A stretch of 64,000 nucleotides of DNA, from assembly GCA_045591095.1 (NCBI GenBank), contig JAZNSF010000027.1, forward strand, positions 1 through 64,000. The letters run 5' to 3'. Shown in pieces: positions 25,680-35,148 of the stretch. How positions within the stretch are numbered: the stretch's first letter is position 1; each line of letters opens with the position of its first letter. The translations under genes were made by a program, and so were the position numbers. Source of the DNA: SIG440 sp045591095 (GTDB lineage: Bacteria > Bacillota > Clostridia > Monoglobales > Monoglobaceae). The notes beneath the pieces were generated by a model, which was not told the DNA's origin, ran no database searches, and saw only the letters and a list, made by a program, of their open reading frames with translations.

Positions 25680-27689
25680 CTATTGGTTTAGTATTTCGTC
25701 AATAGCGTTTTTAAGCCGGGCATCTGCTTCTTCCATACTGACATCAACAAGCTGTGCACCTGCAATGGTAATATGTCCGCCACCGCCAAGCTTTTCAAGT
25801 ATAACCTGAACATTTATGCTGTCAAGAGAGCGTCCGCTTATTATTATTCTGTTTCCGGATTTCGCTAGAACAAATGATGCCTCAACCCCCGAAATATCCA
25901 AAAGCTCGTCCGCTGCCTGAGCAATTGTAACCGACATATCCGGACACTCTTCATAAAGGTACGAAACTGCAATATTTCCTCTGTAAAGGCTGGCCGTCTT
26001 AACAATCTCTGCCTTTGCGATGCAGTTTTTGATGTCACTTTTAAAGAGCCTGCGAACATTTACCGGGTCAACGCCCATACGTCTTAAGTATGACGCCGCC
26101 TCGAATGTTCTTACCCCTGCTTTAAAGGTAAAGCCCTTTGTATCCATAAATATTCCTGCATAAAGAGCCTCTGCCTCCTGCTTTGTAAGTTTTTGACCTT
26201 CCTGAATATACTGAATCATTTCCGTTATCATCTCGCAGGTTGATGATGCATAAGGCTCGTGGTATACAAGCACTGCATTTTCGATAAAATCTTCGCTTCG
26301 GCGGTGATGATCGATAAGAACGATATTCTTGGCGTGTTTCAAAAGTTCGGGGCACTCTACCATACCGGGTCTATGAACATCAAGGACAACTACAAGGGTA
26401 TCCACAGTAAAAATATTAAGTGCTTGCTCGACCGATATAAACGCATCCTCATAACCAGGTGTCTTAGAAAATTCGTCTATCAGAATTTTTGCGTTGCTCC
26501 TTAAAGTATCGGTTACGATGAATGCCTCTTTGCCACGGCTTTTGACCGAATTCAAAAGACCTATTGCCGCACCGATACAGTCCATATCAGAGCTACTATG
26601 TCCCATAATTATAACTTTTTTCGAATGATCTACAAGCTCGCGCAGTGCATGGGCAACAACCCTTGCCTTAACTTTGGTACGTTTTTCAACCTCACGGGTT
26701 TTTGCCCCAAAAAACGTAAAGTTTACATCATCACGGATAACGACCTGGTCGCCTCCACGGCCCAGCGCCATATCAATTGCAAGTCTTGCAAATTTGTCGT
26801 TTTCACTAACATCCGCACCCGACTTACCTACGCCGATGCTTAAAGTAACCGGAATTTTGTTTTCGTGGTTTATCGCCCTTGCTTCGTCTAAGATTGCAAA
26901 CTTGTTCTCGGTAATCTTATGAAAATTCTTATTTGAAAAGAAGGCTATAAACTTATCCCGTTCATACTTTCTTAAGATTCCGTTTCCAAGTGCCACCCAG
27001 GCGGTAATCTTTTGTTCTATCTCGCCAAGGAGTTTTCCGTGATTGGCGTCTGTTGTTTCCTTCAGTACTTCATCATAGTTATCAATGATGATAAAGCACT
27101 CAATCATTCTTTCATCTTCGCGAAGCTTAACTGCAGCAATCTCGGTGGTTTTGTCAATAAAATAAAATACAATGAGTCCGCCATGTCCTGCGTTTTTAGG
27201 GTTTCGGGCAATATTTCCCCATACCTCATAATGATTTTCGCCTATCTGAAGATTTATATTGGTTTTTTCTTCGCTGGCGGTAAACTTAGCAACCTGAAGC
27301 TCGGGTATAATCTCGGCAAGGCTTCTGCCAAACAGTTTTTCGTCGCCAACTGCTTTGCCAAAATTCTCGTTGTACCAGGTGATATTTCCTGACATATCTG
27401 TGATAACAAGCGGCGCCGGATAATTGAAAAGTGTCCCCCGTGAATTGTCATTAAGGCAAAAATCGAGGTCCTCGATATATTTCATAAACCTTTTTTGATT
27501 GCGCTTTATGCTATAAATTTCAAAAATTACAACTGCCACAGTAAGTACAAATGCCCAAATCGCTTCCGGTTGCTCGCTAAGTGCAGAAAGCACCGCAAAG
27601 AAAAGGCAAACTATTGCATACAAAGCAAGCTTTATATATCGTGTATTTGTGTTGTAAAAGATTTTTATATACGAGCGCTCCGGTTTCAT
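25680..27689 (-). CDS. gdpP: Cyclic-di-AMP phosphodiesterase GdpP
   Basis: Membrane enzyme that hydrolyses c-di-AMP. Order of parts in 669 residues: two TM helices (about 20-60), a degenerate PAS domain, a degenerate GGDEF domain (about 180-310), then DHH-DHHA1. Catalytic metal motifs: GHSSSDMDCIGA near 355, VVLDVHR, VLIDHHRR near 430 and LGGGGHITIAG near the C-terminus. The ATG at 27689 follows GGAGGG; an upstream TTG in the same frame is less likely. Companion to yybS upstream. Confidence 0.95.
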   Translation of the reverse strand: MKPERSYIKIFYNTNTRYIKLALYAIVCLFFAVLSALSEQPEAIWAFVLTVAVVIFEIYSIKRNQKRFMKYIEDLDFCLNDNSRGTLFNYPAPLVITDMSGNITWYNENFGKAVGDEKLFGRSLAEIIPELQVAKFTASEEKTNINLQIGENHYEVWGNIARNPKNAGHGGLIVFYFIDKTTEIAAVKLREDERMIECFIIIDNYDEVLKETTDANHGKLLGEIEQKITAWVALGNGILRKYERDKFIAFFSNKNFHKITENKFAILDEARAINHENKIPVTLSIGVGKSGADVSENDKFARLAIDMALGRGGDQVVIRDDVNFTFFGAKTREVEKRTKVKARVVAHALRELVDHSKKVIIMGHSSSDMDCIGAAIGLLNSVKSRGKEAFIVTDTLRSNAKILIDEFSKTPGYEDAFISVEQALNIFTVDTLVVVLDVHRPGMVECPELLKHAKNIVLIDHHRRSEDFIENAVLVYHEPYASSTCEMITEMIQYIQEGQKLTKQEAEALYAGIFMDTKGFTFKAGVRTFEAASYLRRMGVDPVNVRRLFKSDIKNCIAKAEIVKTASLYRGNIAVSYLYEECPDMSVTIAQAADELLDISGVEASFVLAKSGNRIIISGRSLDSINVQVILEKLGGGGHITIAGAQLVDVSMEEADARLKNAIDEILNQ

Positions 27690-27709
27690 ACCACTATCCC
27701 TCCAAACAA

Positions 27710-28702
27710 TCAAGCTTCTTCGCCGTCGATTCCAATCTGTCTGAAATTACGGCTTGCATCGGTAATACCTATTACAATCAAAATCATATAGATAATGCTC
27801 ATAAATGCACTTCCCAAAAAGAATACTAGAGCATATATCAAAAATCTGAGTCCGCCTGACGGCACCTTTGCTTTAAGCTTAAAATCTACCACCGAAAGTC
27901 CCGAGACACCAATTATCGTGTAGATTATTGCAACAACATTCGCAAGAACAGGCCACATATTTGACTTTTCGTCAGTGAATACATACACCATGTAACACAA
28001 AAGTGCAACAAAGCTCATACTCCTTGGGGCTTTAATCTCAGAAAAAGGTACCAGCCTTATATTGGCAGAACCGGTACGCTTTATCACAAACCCCGATACA
28101 CGTATTATTATGTATCCTGTAATCATAGAGCTTAAAACAACTAAGAACGGGAAGTACAGCCGCATAACAAATTCGGTAGTTTCCAACGCAAGCTTCAATA
28201 TTTCTTCAGGTGAAGTGGCTGAAGAATTCATAGCCGACTTATCAATCTGGCCGATCGTCTGGGTAAGAACTGCTTCGGTCTGTTTGAGTACCTCACCGAA
28301 TATCTCATTTATGCCCTGGTCCATAAGAACCTCAATTACAAAAAGCTGAAACAGCCAGCCTACGCAAACAGCAAGGCATGTGCCAAACAGGCTAATAAAA
28401 AAAGGTCTGTTTTTTCCAAGCATATACCCTGCGGTTGCCCCGGGAACAATTGACAGAAGAAGCACCGACGCCGCGGAAATAAAATTCCCGTCAATCACCA
28501 CCGACACCGCAAAAACGGCAATAACCGTAGGAACGAGTGCCCGAAAATCATATTTTGCAGCAAACACAGCCATGGGTATGCCGCAAACAAATGTGCCAAA
28601 AACCGAAAATAGCGGGATATAACGTGAAACAACCATAAGTACGGCAGTTAGTGCAACCATAAGTGCACCAAACACAATTGTTTTTGTATTTTTATTCTTC
28701 AT
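27710..28702 (-). CDS. YybS family (DUF2232) membrane protein
   Basis: A 330-residue polytopic protein with about eight TM segments, starting MKNKNTKTIVFGALMVALTAVLM. It matches the YybS/DUF2232 family, which is conserved directly upstream of gdpP (yybS-yybT in B. subtilis). Its molecular role is unknown; context suggests an envelope function or influence on c-di-AMP turnover. First gene of an 11-gene run. Confidence 0.85.
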   Translation of the reverse strand: MKNKNTKTIVFGALMVALTAVLMVVSRYIPLFSVFGTFVCGIPMAVFAAKYDFRALVPTVIAVFAVSVVIDGNFISAASVLLLSIVPGATAGYMLGKNRPFFISLFGTCLAVCVGWLFQLFVIEVLMDQGINEIFGEVLKQTEAVLTQTIGQIDKSAMNSSATSPEEILKLALETTEFVMRLYFPFLVVLSSMITGYIIIRVSGFVIKRTGSANIRLVPFSEIKAPRSMSFVALLCYMVYVFTDEKSNMWPVLANVVAIIYTIIGVSGLSVVDFKLKAKVPSGGLRFLIYALVFFLGSAFMSIIYMILIVIGITDASRNFRQIGIDGEEA

Positions 28703-28775
28703 AATTTATGCCTCTAATCCTTCTTGCAGTTATCTTTAAAGCACACAATTAACGCATTTTACATTATATTTTATA

Positions 28776-28804
28776 AGTATACCACAAAGCTAAAAAATCT
28801 GCAA
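28776..28804 (-). promoter_or_regulatory. SigA-type promoter of the yybS-to-wecB run
   Basis: Minus-strand TTGCAG-17-TATACT, about 75 bp upstream of yybS. The 180-bp gap (28703-28882) holds this promoter and the terminator of the amidohydrolase; nothing else is evident. Confidence 0.5.
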
Positions 28805-28833
28805 GGATTTTTAGCAAAATTTATCTCTTACAT

Positions 28834-28879
28834 AAAAACAAAAGCATTGGTCAAATATACTACCAATGCTTTTGTTTTT
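28834..28879. terminator. Terminator after the amidohydrolase
   Basis: Perfect 18-bp stem (28834-28851 with 28862-28879) around a 10-nt loop, flanked by A/T runs. It separates the amidohydrolase from the yybS promoter. Confidence 0.85.
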
Positions 28880-28882
28880 CAT

Positions 28883-30487
28883 CTACCTGATTATGCCGCC
28901 AAGATAGGTCTCCAAAATCTTTATTTTTCGGATTTTTTCGGCCGGTTTACCAAGTATGGGGCTTGACAAAACCACAATATCGGCAAGCTTTCCTACTTCC
29001 AAGCTCCCCTTTATATTTTCTTCAAAAGAAGCATAAGCTCCAAAAATTGTATAGCTTTTAAGCGCACGCATAAAGCTGATTTTTTGATTCTCTCCTATTA
29101 CTTTTTTGCTGTCCAAAGCCATGCGGTCCATAGCCGCCGCTATCCCAAAAAGAGGATCATATCGGTCGATAACCATGGCATCAGACCCAAATGGTGTAAT
29201 AATGCCATGCTCCTCAAAGCTTTTAAGTGGAATAACCTCTTCTAATCTGTCACCGTAATACTTCCCAAACACATCTCCCCATACCGATAAGAATCCAGGG
29301 TTTGGAACTGGCAAAATTCCCAAATCCTTAATCCTTGGCATTAATTCTTTAGGACACAAAAAACAATGTTCTATACGGTGCCTTGGGTCTTTTCTTGGGA
29401 ATTTCTCCATCGCTTTTTCGTATGCATTTATTATCATTTCGATAGCCTTATCCCCTGCGCCGTGCGCGGTAATCTGAAACCCCGCCCGATGCGCCTCGCA
29501 AAAGATATCATCAAGCTCGTTTTGCGAGAATGTGGTGGGATAAATATTCATTTCGGGCAAAATCGGCTTTGAGGTTGCGCAAGTCCCGCCTACAGTCGAA
29601 CCATCAACCATTAGTTTTAACGGGCCCTTTTTTAAAAAGCTGTCTCCAAGTCCCGTATAAAATCCCGAGTCAATCATTACCTTAGCATTTTGTTCTTGAG
29701 CTTCTTTCCCAAAAAGTGTCCAAAGCATTGTATAAACCCTCATTTTAAGCTTGCCTCGCTCTTTGGCAAGCTGAAGACTGCGGTAAGTTTTGCCACCAAA
29801 CCCTCCTGCATCGTGACAGCTTGTAATCCCCACCGACAAAAGCTTTTTGCAGAAACGCTCAATCCCCTCTACCAAAACGTCATCACTTGGTATAACAGGC
29901 GACTTTGAAAGCATCATAAAGTGAGCTGTCTCCTTTAAAAGTCCCGTAGGTTTTTGCGCCTCATCCTTTATAATGTGTTCTTTTGGGAACTGAAGTCCTG
30001 ATTCCTCGGCTAAGCGGATTGCCGAGGTGTTACAAACACTCATATGCCCGCTTTTGTGAACAAGCATCACAGGGTTTTCGGGCGCTACCTCATCAAGCTC
30101 AGCTATGGTGATATGTCGCATCTCTCGAAGCGCCTCGTGGTTATAGGCACTGCCTACAATCCAGTCACCCTTTTTCCGTTCTTTTACCGCATTTTTTATT
30201 TTTTCCAGTATATCGGGGGCAGATTTAATTCCGTTTTCCTCGGTCAAAAGAATTTCGTCGCCACTCTTTCCTTCTGCCACTGCCATATGAATATGTGAGT
30301 CAATAAACCCGGGGAGTACCGCACATCCGCCAAGGTCTACTGTCTCTGTCTCCTCGTCCAGATATTTAAGTGCCTTCTGGGTGCTCCCTACAAATGCAAT
30401 TTTGTCGTCTTCTATAAGTATCGCCTGATGAACACTGTCATTTTTATCTGCAGTTATTATCTCGCCGTTATAAAATAGTTTTTTCAA
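28883..30487 (-). CDS. Amidohydrolase family protein (YtcJ-like)
   Basis: The 534-residue protein is a metal-dependent hydrolase of the amidohydrolase-3 (YtcJ) group. It shows the metal-binding GFIDSHIHMAVA near 60, a metal His in QITAHGAGDKA near 338, HRIEHCFLCP near 368 and the C-terminal catalytic-Asp region PFGSDAMV near 423. Substrates of this group are largely unknown amides or cyclic ureides. It appears to start at TTG 30487 with AAAGGA about 11 nt upstream, and is monocistronic. Confidence 0.85.
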   Translation of the reverse strand: MKKLFYNGEIITADKNDSVHQAILIEDDKIAFVGSTQKALKYLDEETETVDLGGCAVLPGFIDSHIHMAVAEGKSGDEILLTEENGIKSAPDILEKIKNAVKERKKGDWIVGSAYNHEALREMRHITIAELDEVAPENPVMLVHKSGHMSVCNTSAIRLAEESGLQFPKEHIIKDEAQKPTGLLKETAHFMMLSKSPVIPSDDVLVEGIERFCKKLLSVGITSCHDAGGFGGKTYRSLQLAKERGKLKMRVYTMLWTLFGKEAQEQNAKVMIDSGFYTGLGDSFLKKGPLKLMVDGSTVGGTCATSKPILPEMNIYPTTFSQNELDDIFCEAHRAGFQITAHGAGDKAIEMIINAYEKAMEKFPRKDPRHRIEHCFLCPKELMPRIKDLGILPVPNPGFLSVWGDVFGKYYGDRLEEVIPLKSFEEHGIITPFGSDAMVIDRYDPLFGIAAAMDRMALDSKKVIGENQKISFMRALKSYTIFGAYASFEENIKGSLEVGKLADIVVLSSPILGKPAEKIRKIKILETYLGGIIR

Positions 30488-30550
30488 CGTTTGATCAATC
30501 CTTTACATATTTCTTCACTCTATTTTATCCAAAACTAGCAGAAAAAATGC

Positions 30551-30591
30551 AAAAAATTTCCTGCCAAGGATTTCTTGGCAGGAAATTTTTT
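30551..30591. terminator. Terminator of pgk-tpiA-gpmI
   Basis: Perfect 18-bp stem (30551-30568 with 30574-30591), loop GATTT, six T on the exit side of the minus strand. Confidence 0.9.
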
Positions 30592-30598
30592 ATTTTGT

Positions 30599-32134
30599 TT
30601 ATTTAACAAGTAAGCTTTCACCGGTCATCTCTTCGGGTTTTTCAAGTCCCATAAGGTCAAGCATTGTAGGTGCAAGGTCAGCCAGGCGACCATTTTTAAG
30701 CTTTGCACCACTGCCCTCGCCTATCAAAACGAGTGGAACAACATTTGTTGTATGCGCTGTGAATACATCGTTTGTAGCGTAATCAAGCATCTGGTCTGCG
30801 TTTCCGTGGTCAGCGGTTACAAGAGCAACGCCGCCCATTTTGGTAATTGCGTCAATTGTTCTTCCCAAACATTCATCAACAGTTTCTACCGCTTTTACTG
30901 CCGCCTCAAACACACCTGTATGTCCAACCATATCGCAGTTTGCAAAGTTGAGAACAATCACATCATAGCTTCCGCTTTCGATGCGCTTTACTACTTCGTC
31001 TGTAACTTCGATTGCGCTCATTTCTGGCTTTAAATCATAGGTTGCGACTTTGGGCGAATTTATTAAAGCTCTGTCCTCGCCGTCATAAACCTCTTCAACG
31101 CCACCGTTAAAGAAGAATGTAACGTGAGCATATTTCTCGGTCTCGGCAATTCTAAGCTGGCGAAGGCCTTTCTTGCTTATATATTCGCCAAATGTGTTGG
31201 TCAGAGTCTGCGGCTTAAACGCAACACTGGCATTTGGCATAGATGCATCGTATTGAGTCATACATACAAAGTATGTTTCAAAGTACTCTCTCTCAAAGCC
31301 TGTAAATTCCTCGTCAACAATGGTACGCGAAATTTCTCTTGCACGGTCGGGTCTAAAGTTAAAGAATACCACCGAGTCACCTTTGGAAATCTTTCCAAGT
31401 GCCTCTCCATTTTCGTCTGTAATAACAGTCGGAACAACAAATTCGTCAGTAACGCCATCGTTATAGGATTTCTTTATGGCACTTACAGCAGATGTATCTT
31501 TGTTGCCCTCGCCCTTTACCATGGCTTTATAGGCTTCTTCAACACGTTCCCAGCGATTGTCGCGGTCCATTGCGTAGTATCTTCCCATAACAGTTGCAAT
31601 CGCACCTGTTTCAAGCTCTCTGATTTTTGCGACCAGACTTTCAGCAAAGTCAGCACCCGAAGTTGGCGAAACATCGCGTCCGTCCATAAAGCAGTGCACA
31701 AATACTTTTTCGAGGCCATTCTTTTTTGCCATTTCCAAAAGGCCAAAAAGATGGTTTATATGGCTGTGAACACCACCGTCTGACAAAAGTCCCATCAAAT
31801 GAAGTGCCGAGTCATTTTTTTTGCAGTTTTCAACTGCCTTACAAAGTGCATCGTTTTCAAAAAAATCACCATCAGTAATCGATTTTGTAATTCTTGTAAG
31901 CTCCTGATAAACAATTCTTCCTGCACCGATATTGGTGTGTCCAACCTCGGAGTTACCCATCTGTCCCTCAGGAAGACCAACATCCATTCCCGATGCGTGA
32001 ACAATTGAATTTGGATATTCCTTTAAGTACCTATCCATATTAGGGGTCTTTGCCGCATAAATTGCATTTCCCTCATGACGGTCATTTACGCCAAAGCCGT
32101 CCATAATTATTAAAGCATATGGTTTTTTGCTCAT
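30599..32134 (-). CDS. gpmI: 2,3-bisphosphoglycerate-independent phosphoglycerate mutase
   Basis: Interconverts 3- and 2-phosphoglycerate using a phosphoserine intermediate and Mn2+. The 511-residue protein shows ALIIMDGFGV at the N-terminus (metal Asp), the catalytic Ser in GQMGNSEVGHTNIGAGR near 62, FMDGRDVSP near 127, DRDNRWERV near 190 and VTADHGNADQM near 445. Third gene of a lower-glycolysis operon. Confidence 0.97.
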   Translation of the reverse strand: MSKKPYALIIMDGFGVNDRHEGNAIYAAKTPNMDRYLKEYPNSIVHASGMDVGLPEGQMGNSEVGHTNIGAGRIVYQELTRITKSITDGDFFENDALCKAVENCKKNDSALHLMGLLSDGGVHSHINHLFGLLEMAKKNGLEKVFVHCFMDGRDVSPTSGADFAESLVAKIRELETGAIATVMGRYYAMDRDNRWERVEEAYKAMVKGEGNKDTSAVSAIKKSYNDGVTDEFVVPTVITDENGEALGKISKGDSVVFFNFRPDRAREISRTIVDEEFTGFEREYFETYFVCMTQYDASMPNASVAFKPQTLTNTFGEYISKKGLRQLRIAETEKYAHVTFFFNGGVEEVYDGEDRALINSPKVATYDLKPEMSAIEVTDEVVKRIESGSYDVIVLNFANCDMVGHTGVFEAAVKAVETVDECLGRTIDAITKMGGVALVTADHGNADQMLDYATNDVFTAHTTNVVPLVLIGEGSGAKLKNGRLADLAPTMLDLMGLEKPEEMTGESLLVK

Positions 32135-32191
32135 TAGTTTTGTCCTTTCTAGAAACCAAGGCGAACACTAAGTCCGCCTCGATATTTTAAA

Positions 32192-32944
32192 TTACTGTGC
32201 AGCTTTTACGATTACTGAGAACTTGTCAGCAACCAAACTTGCGCCGCCGATAAGGCCGCCGTCAATGTCGTTTTTAGCTAAAAGCTCTTTGGCGTTCGTA
32301 TCATTCATACTTCCGCCATACTGGATTGTAACTTCCTTTGCACAATTCTCGCAGTAAAGCTCGGCAAAAATCTTTCTTATGCCCTCGCAAACTTCCTGTG
32401 CCTGCTCGGCTGTTGCAGTTTTGCCTGTGCCGATTGCCCAGATAGGTTCGTATGCGATAACAACCTTTTTTGCGTCTTCTGCACTGATGCCGCTGAATGC
32501 TTTTTTGGTCTGGATAGCAATAAGGTCCATTGTGATGCCTGCTTCTCTTTCTTCAAGGCTTTCACCCACACAAACAATTGGGATAAGACCCTTTTCGAGT
32601 GCCTTTTTGGTCTTAAGGTTTACAGTTTCGTCGGTTTCTGCGAAGTACTGTCTTCTTTCAGAGTGACCGATAACAACATAGTCAACTCCCAAATCCTTAA
32701 GCATATCAGCACTTACCTCGCCGGTAAATGCACCCTTGTCCTCAAAATGAAGGTTTTCTGCACCGATTTTTACATGTGTGTCCTTTGCTGCACGAACTGC
32801 CTCTGAAAGACAAACATAAGGTGTGCAGCAAACTACTTCGCACTTAGCGCCTTCGGTAGCTGACGCAACTTCTTTTACAAAATCATAAGTTTCGCTTGGC
32901 AGCTTGTTCATTTTCCAGTTGCCTGCAATAATATATTTTCCCAT
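32192..32944 (-). CDS. tpiA: Triose-phosphate isomerase
   Basis: TIM barrel of 250 residues. Catalytic motifs: NWKMNK (Lys) near 10, GHSERRQYF (His) near 96, VIAYEPIWAIGTGK (Glu and flexible loop) near 168, and GGSMN near 213. It follows pgk by 30 nt. Confidence 0.97.
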   Translation of the reverse strand: MGKYIIAGNWKMNKLPSETYDFVKEVASATEGAKCEVVCCTPYVCLSEAVRAAKDTHVKIGAENLHFEDKGAFTGEVSADMLKDLGVDYVVIGHSERRQYFAETDETVNLKTKKALEKGLIPIVCVGESLEEREAGITMDLIAIQTKKAFSGISAEDAKKVVIAYEPIWAIGTGKTATAEQAQEVCEGIRKIFAELYCENCAKEVTIQYGGSMNDTNAKELLAKNDIDGGLIGGASLVADKFSVIVKAAQ

Positions 32945-32974
32945 TTTAAAAATCTCCTTTGTACTTTCGTCTGA

Positions 32975-34165
32975 TTATTTATCGTTGATTGCTACTACGC
33001 CCGGAAGGTCTTTACCTTCAAGGAACTCAAGCGAAGCGCCACCACCGGTTGAAATATGGCTCATCTTGTCACCAAGACCTGCCTGGTTTACAGCTGCAAC
33101 ACTGTCGCCACCGCCGATAATGGTAGTAGCGTCAAGGTCTGCAAGCATAAGAGCAATCGCATTTGTACCTTTAGCAAAGTTAGGCATTTCAAATACACCC
33201 ATAGGTCCGTTCCAAACAACAGTCTTTGCGTCTTTTAAAGCATCCTTATAAAGCTCGATTGTCTTTTCGCCGATATCAAGACCCTGCCAGCCCTTTTCGA
33301 TTTCGCCACGGCCAACAGTCTTCTTTTCTGCATCGTTGTCAAATTCTTTTGCAACAACGGTGTCAACAGGGATAAGAAGCTTAACGCCCTTTTCTTCTGC
33401 TTTTTGCATCATCTCTTTTGCGTAGTCAAGGTAATCAGCTTCAAGAAGCGAATCTCCAACCTCTTCGCCAAGAGCATTCATAAATGTGTAAGCCATACCA
33501 CCGCCGATAATAAGTGTATCAACCTTTTCCAAAAGATTGTTGATTACAGAAATCTTTGACGAAACCTTGCTGCCGCCAAGAACAGCAACTAAAGGTCTTA
33601 CGGGGTTATTAACTGCATTACCGAGATACTCGATTTCCTTGTTGATAAGGTATCCGCCAACAGCAGTATCAACATACTTTGTAACACCTACGTTTGAGCA
33701 GTGTGCACGATGAGCTGTACCAAATGCATCGTTTACAAAAATGTCGCAAAGTGATGCAAGCTCCTTACTAAATTCGTCTACATTCTTTGTTTCTTCGGCT
33801 CTGTATCTTGTATTTTCAAGAAGAACAACGTCGCCCTCGTTCATATTTTCAACTGCAGCTTTCGCGTTTTCGCCAGCAACTGTGTCGTCAGCAGCAAAGA
33901 TAACTTCCTTGCCCAAAAGCTCGGAAAGTCTGGCTGCAACCGGAGCAAGCGAAAGCTCTGGAACAGGCTGACCCTTGGGTTTACCCATATGTGAACAAAG
34001 AATAACCTTTGCACCGTCATCAATTAACTTTTTGATTGTAGGAAGTGCCCCTACAATTCTTGTTTCGTCTGTAATTTTGCCGTCTTTAATCGGAACATTA
34101 AAGTCGCAACGAACCAGTACTCTTTTACCCTTTGGGCAAATATCGTCAACTGTTTTTTTATTCAT
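32975..34165 (-). CDS. pgk: Phosphoglycerate kinase
   Basis: Glycolytic ATP-generating kinase, 396 residues from the ATG at 34165 (GGAGGG upstream; an in-frame start five codons earlier is less likely). Family motifs: RVLVRCDFNVP near 15, SHMGKPKG near 60, VNDAFGTAHRAHCS near 162, VLGGSKVSSK near 205, and GGGDSVAAV near 372 with STGGGASLE. It opens the pgk-tpiA-gpmI operon; gapdh and enolase are not in the window. Confidence 0.97.
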   Translation of the reverse strand: MNKKTVDDICPKGKRVLVRCDFNVPIKDGKITDETRIVGALPTIKKLIDDGAKVILCSHMGKPKGQPVPELSLAPVAARLSELLGKEVIFAADDTVAGENAKAAVENMNEGDVVLLENTRYRAEETKNVDEFSKELASLCDIFVNDAFGTAHRAHCSNVGVTKYVDTAVGGYLINKEIEYLGNAVNNPVRPLVAVLGGSKVSSKISVINNLLEKVDTLIIGGGMAYTFMNALGEEVGDSLLEADYLDYAKEMMQKAEEKGVKLLIPVDTVVAKEFDNDAEKKTVGRGEIEKGWQGLDIGEKTIELYKDALKDAKTVVWNGPMGVFEMPNFAKGTNAIALMLADLDATTIIGGGDSVAAVNQAGLGDKMSHISTGGGASLEFLEGKDLPGVVAINDK

Positions 34166-34217
34166 TTTTGTACCCTCCATACTAGTTTGATTTTGTATTT
34201 TTAATCAGATAGATTAT

Positions 34218-34246
34218 ATTTTACTCCATTTGGAAAAAATTATCAA
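34218..34246 (-). promoter_or_regulatory. SigA-type promoter for pgk-tpiA-gpmI
   Basis: Minus-strand TTGATA-17-TAAAAT. A TATAAT also occurs 5 bp further downstream but with 22-bp spacing. Confidence 0.5.
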
Positions 34247-34288
34247 GTATTTTTCGTTAAATTTTTCTCAATTACCCAAAATATCATA

Positions 34289-35137
34289 TTAATTGAGCTT
34301 TTTAGTATTTTCTACCGCTATATCAATCACCTTGAAAAGGTCCTCGACCATCATATCCCCACTTACAGTAAGCCTTGTAAAATGTTCGATTCCATCTTTA
34401 GTATTATTTGCCAAGTAGTCCTGTCCGCTCTCGGCATAATTAACCAGAATTTGCATACGGTATCCTGCATACCTTGCAAGATTTGAGGTTGTCTGATTAT
34501 ACCCTCCAAAGGGGTACGAAAATACAAAGCAGTTTTTGTTAAGGTTACGCTCAATCAAATACCTAGAAAGCCTTAGCTCCTCTTGTATCTGTGCCGGAGA
34601 AATAGTTGTCATATTGCGGTGTGTGTGCGAATGCGAATGTATGTCAATTATCCCGCTTTCTTGCATTTCTCTTGCCTGCGCCCATGTAAAATGCGGTGTC
34701 GAAACACCCTGACCTACTTTTGCCCCTACAGTAGATGTTACAACAAAAATAGTTGCCTTTATATTAAGTCTTTTAAGTATAGGGTACGCAATCTCGTAAT
34801 TGCTTAAATAGCCATCGTCAAAGGTAATGATTATCGGATTTTCAGGAAGACTCACCCCGCGCTGAACCGAATCATAGTAGTCAGCAACCAAAATAGGGGT
34901 ATAACCTCTGTCTAAAATCGCAAGCATATGCTCCTCAAAAAGCTTAGGGGTGATATTTGCGCCTTCCGAACCTTTTGGATAATTTTCCGCAAGGTTGTGA
35001 TACATCAAAACGGGAATGATAATGTCCTCGGTATTTGAGGTCTCTTTGCCAGTCCCTTCGGCAAAATATATATTTGCATTAAATACCATAAGCACAGCAA
35101 CAATTATTATTGCGAAAGTTCTTACTTTATTATTCAT
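34289..35137 (-). CDS. Secreted polysaccharide deacetylase
   Basis: A 282-residue NodB-domain protein with an N-terminal signal or anchor (about 5-27). Motif 1 is ITFDDGYLSNYE near 105 and motif 2 is HSHSHTHRNM near 170, giving the metal-binding Asp-His-His set. These enzymes remove acetyl groups from peptidoglycan or related polysaccharides. The PVLMYHNLAENYP start of the domain resembles the PgaB/PdaB-like group. Start at ATG 35137 with GGAGGGG. Last gene of the ddl-to-deacetylase run, 11 nt after rho. Confidence 0.88.
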   Translation of the reverse strand: MNNKVRTFAIIIVAVLMVFNANIYFAEGTGKETSNTEDIIIPVLMYHNLAENYPKGSEGANITPKLFEEHMLAILDRGYTPILVADYYDSVQRGVSLPENPIIITFDDGYLSNYEIAYPILKRLNIKATIFVVTSTVGAKVGQGVSTPHFTWAQAREMQESGIIDIHSHSHTHRNMTTISPAQIQEELRLSRYLIERNLNKNCFVFSYPFGGYNQTTSNLARYAGYRMQILVNYAESGQDYLANNTKDGIEHFTRLTVSGDMMVEDLFKVIDIAVENTKKLN

Positions 35138-35148
35138 TTTCCCCTCCA

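Noticed and set aside
34267..34297. Inverted repeat CTCAATTA...TAATTGAG at the end of the deacetylase gene, as a terminator
   Set aside because: AT-rich 8-bp arms with a 15-nt loop and no T-run on the minus strand; not a convincing intrinsic terminator.
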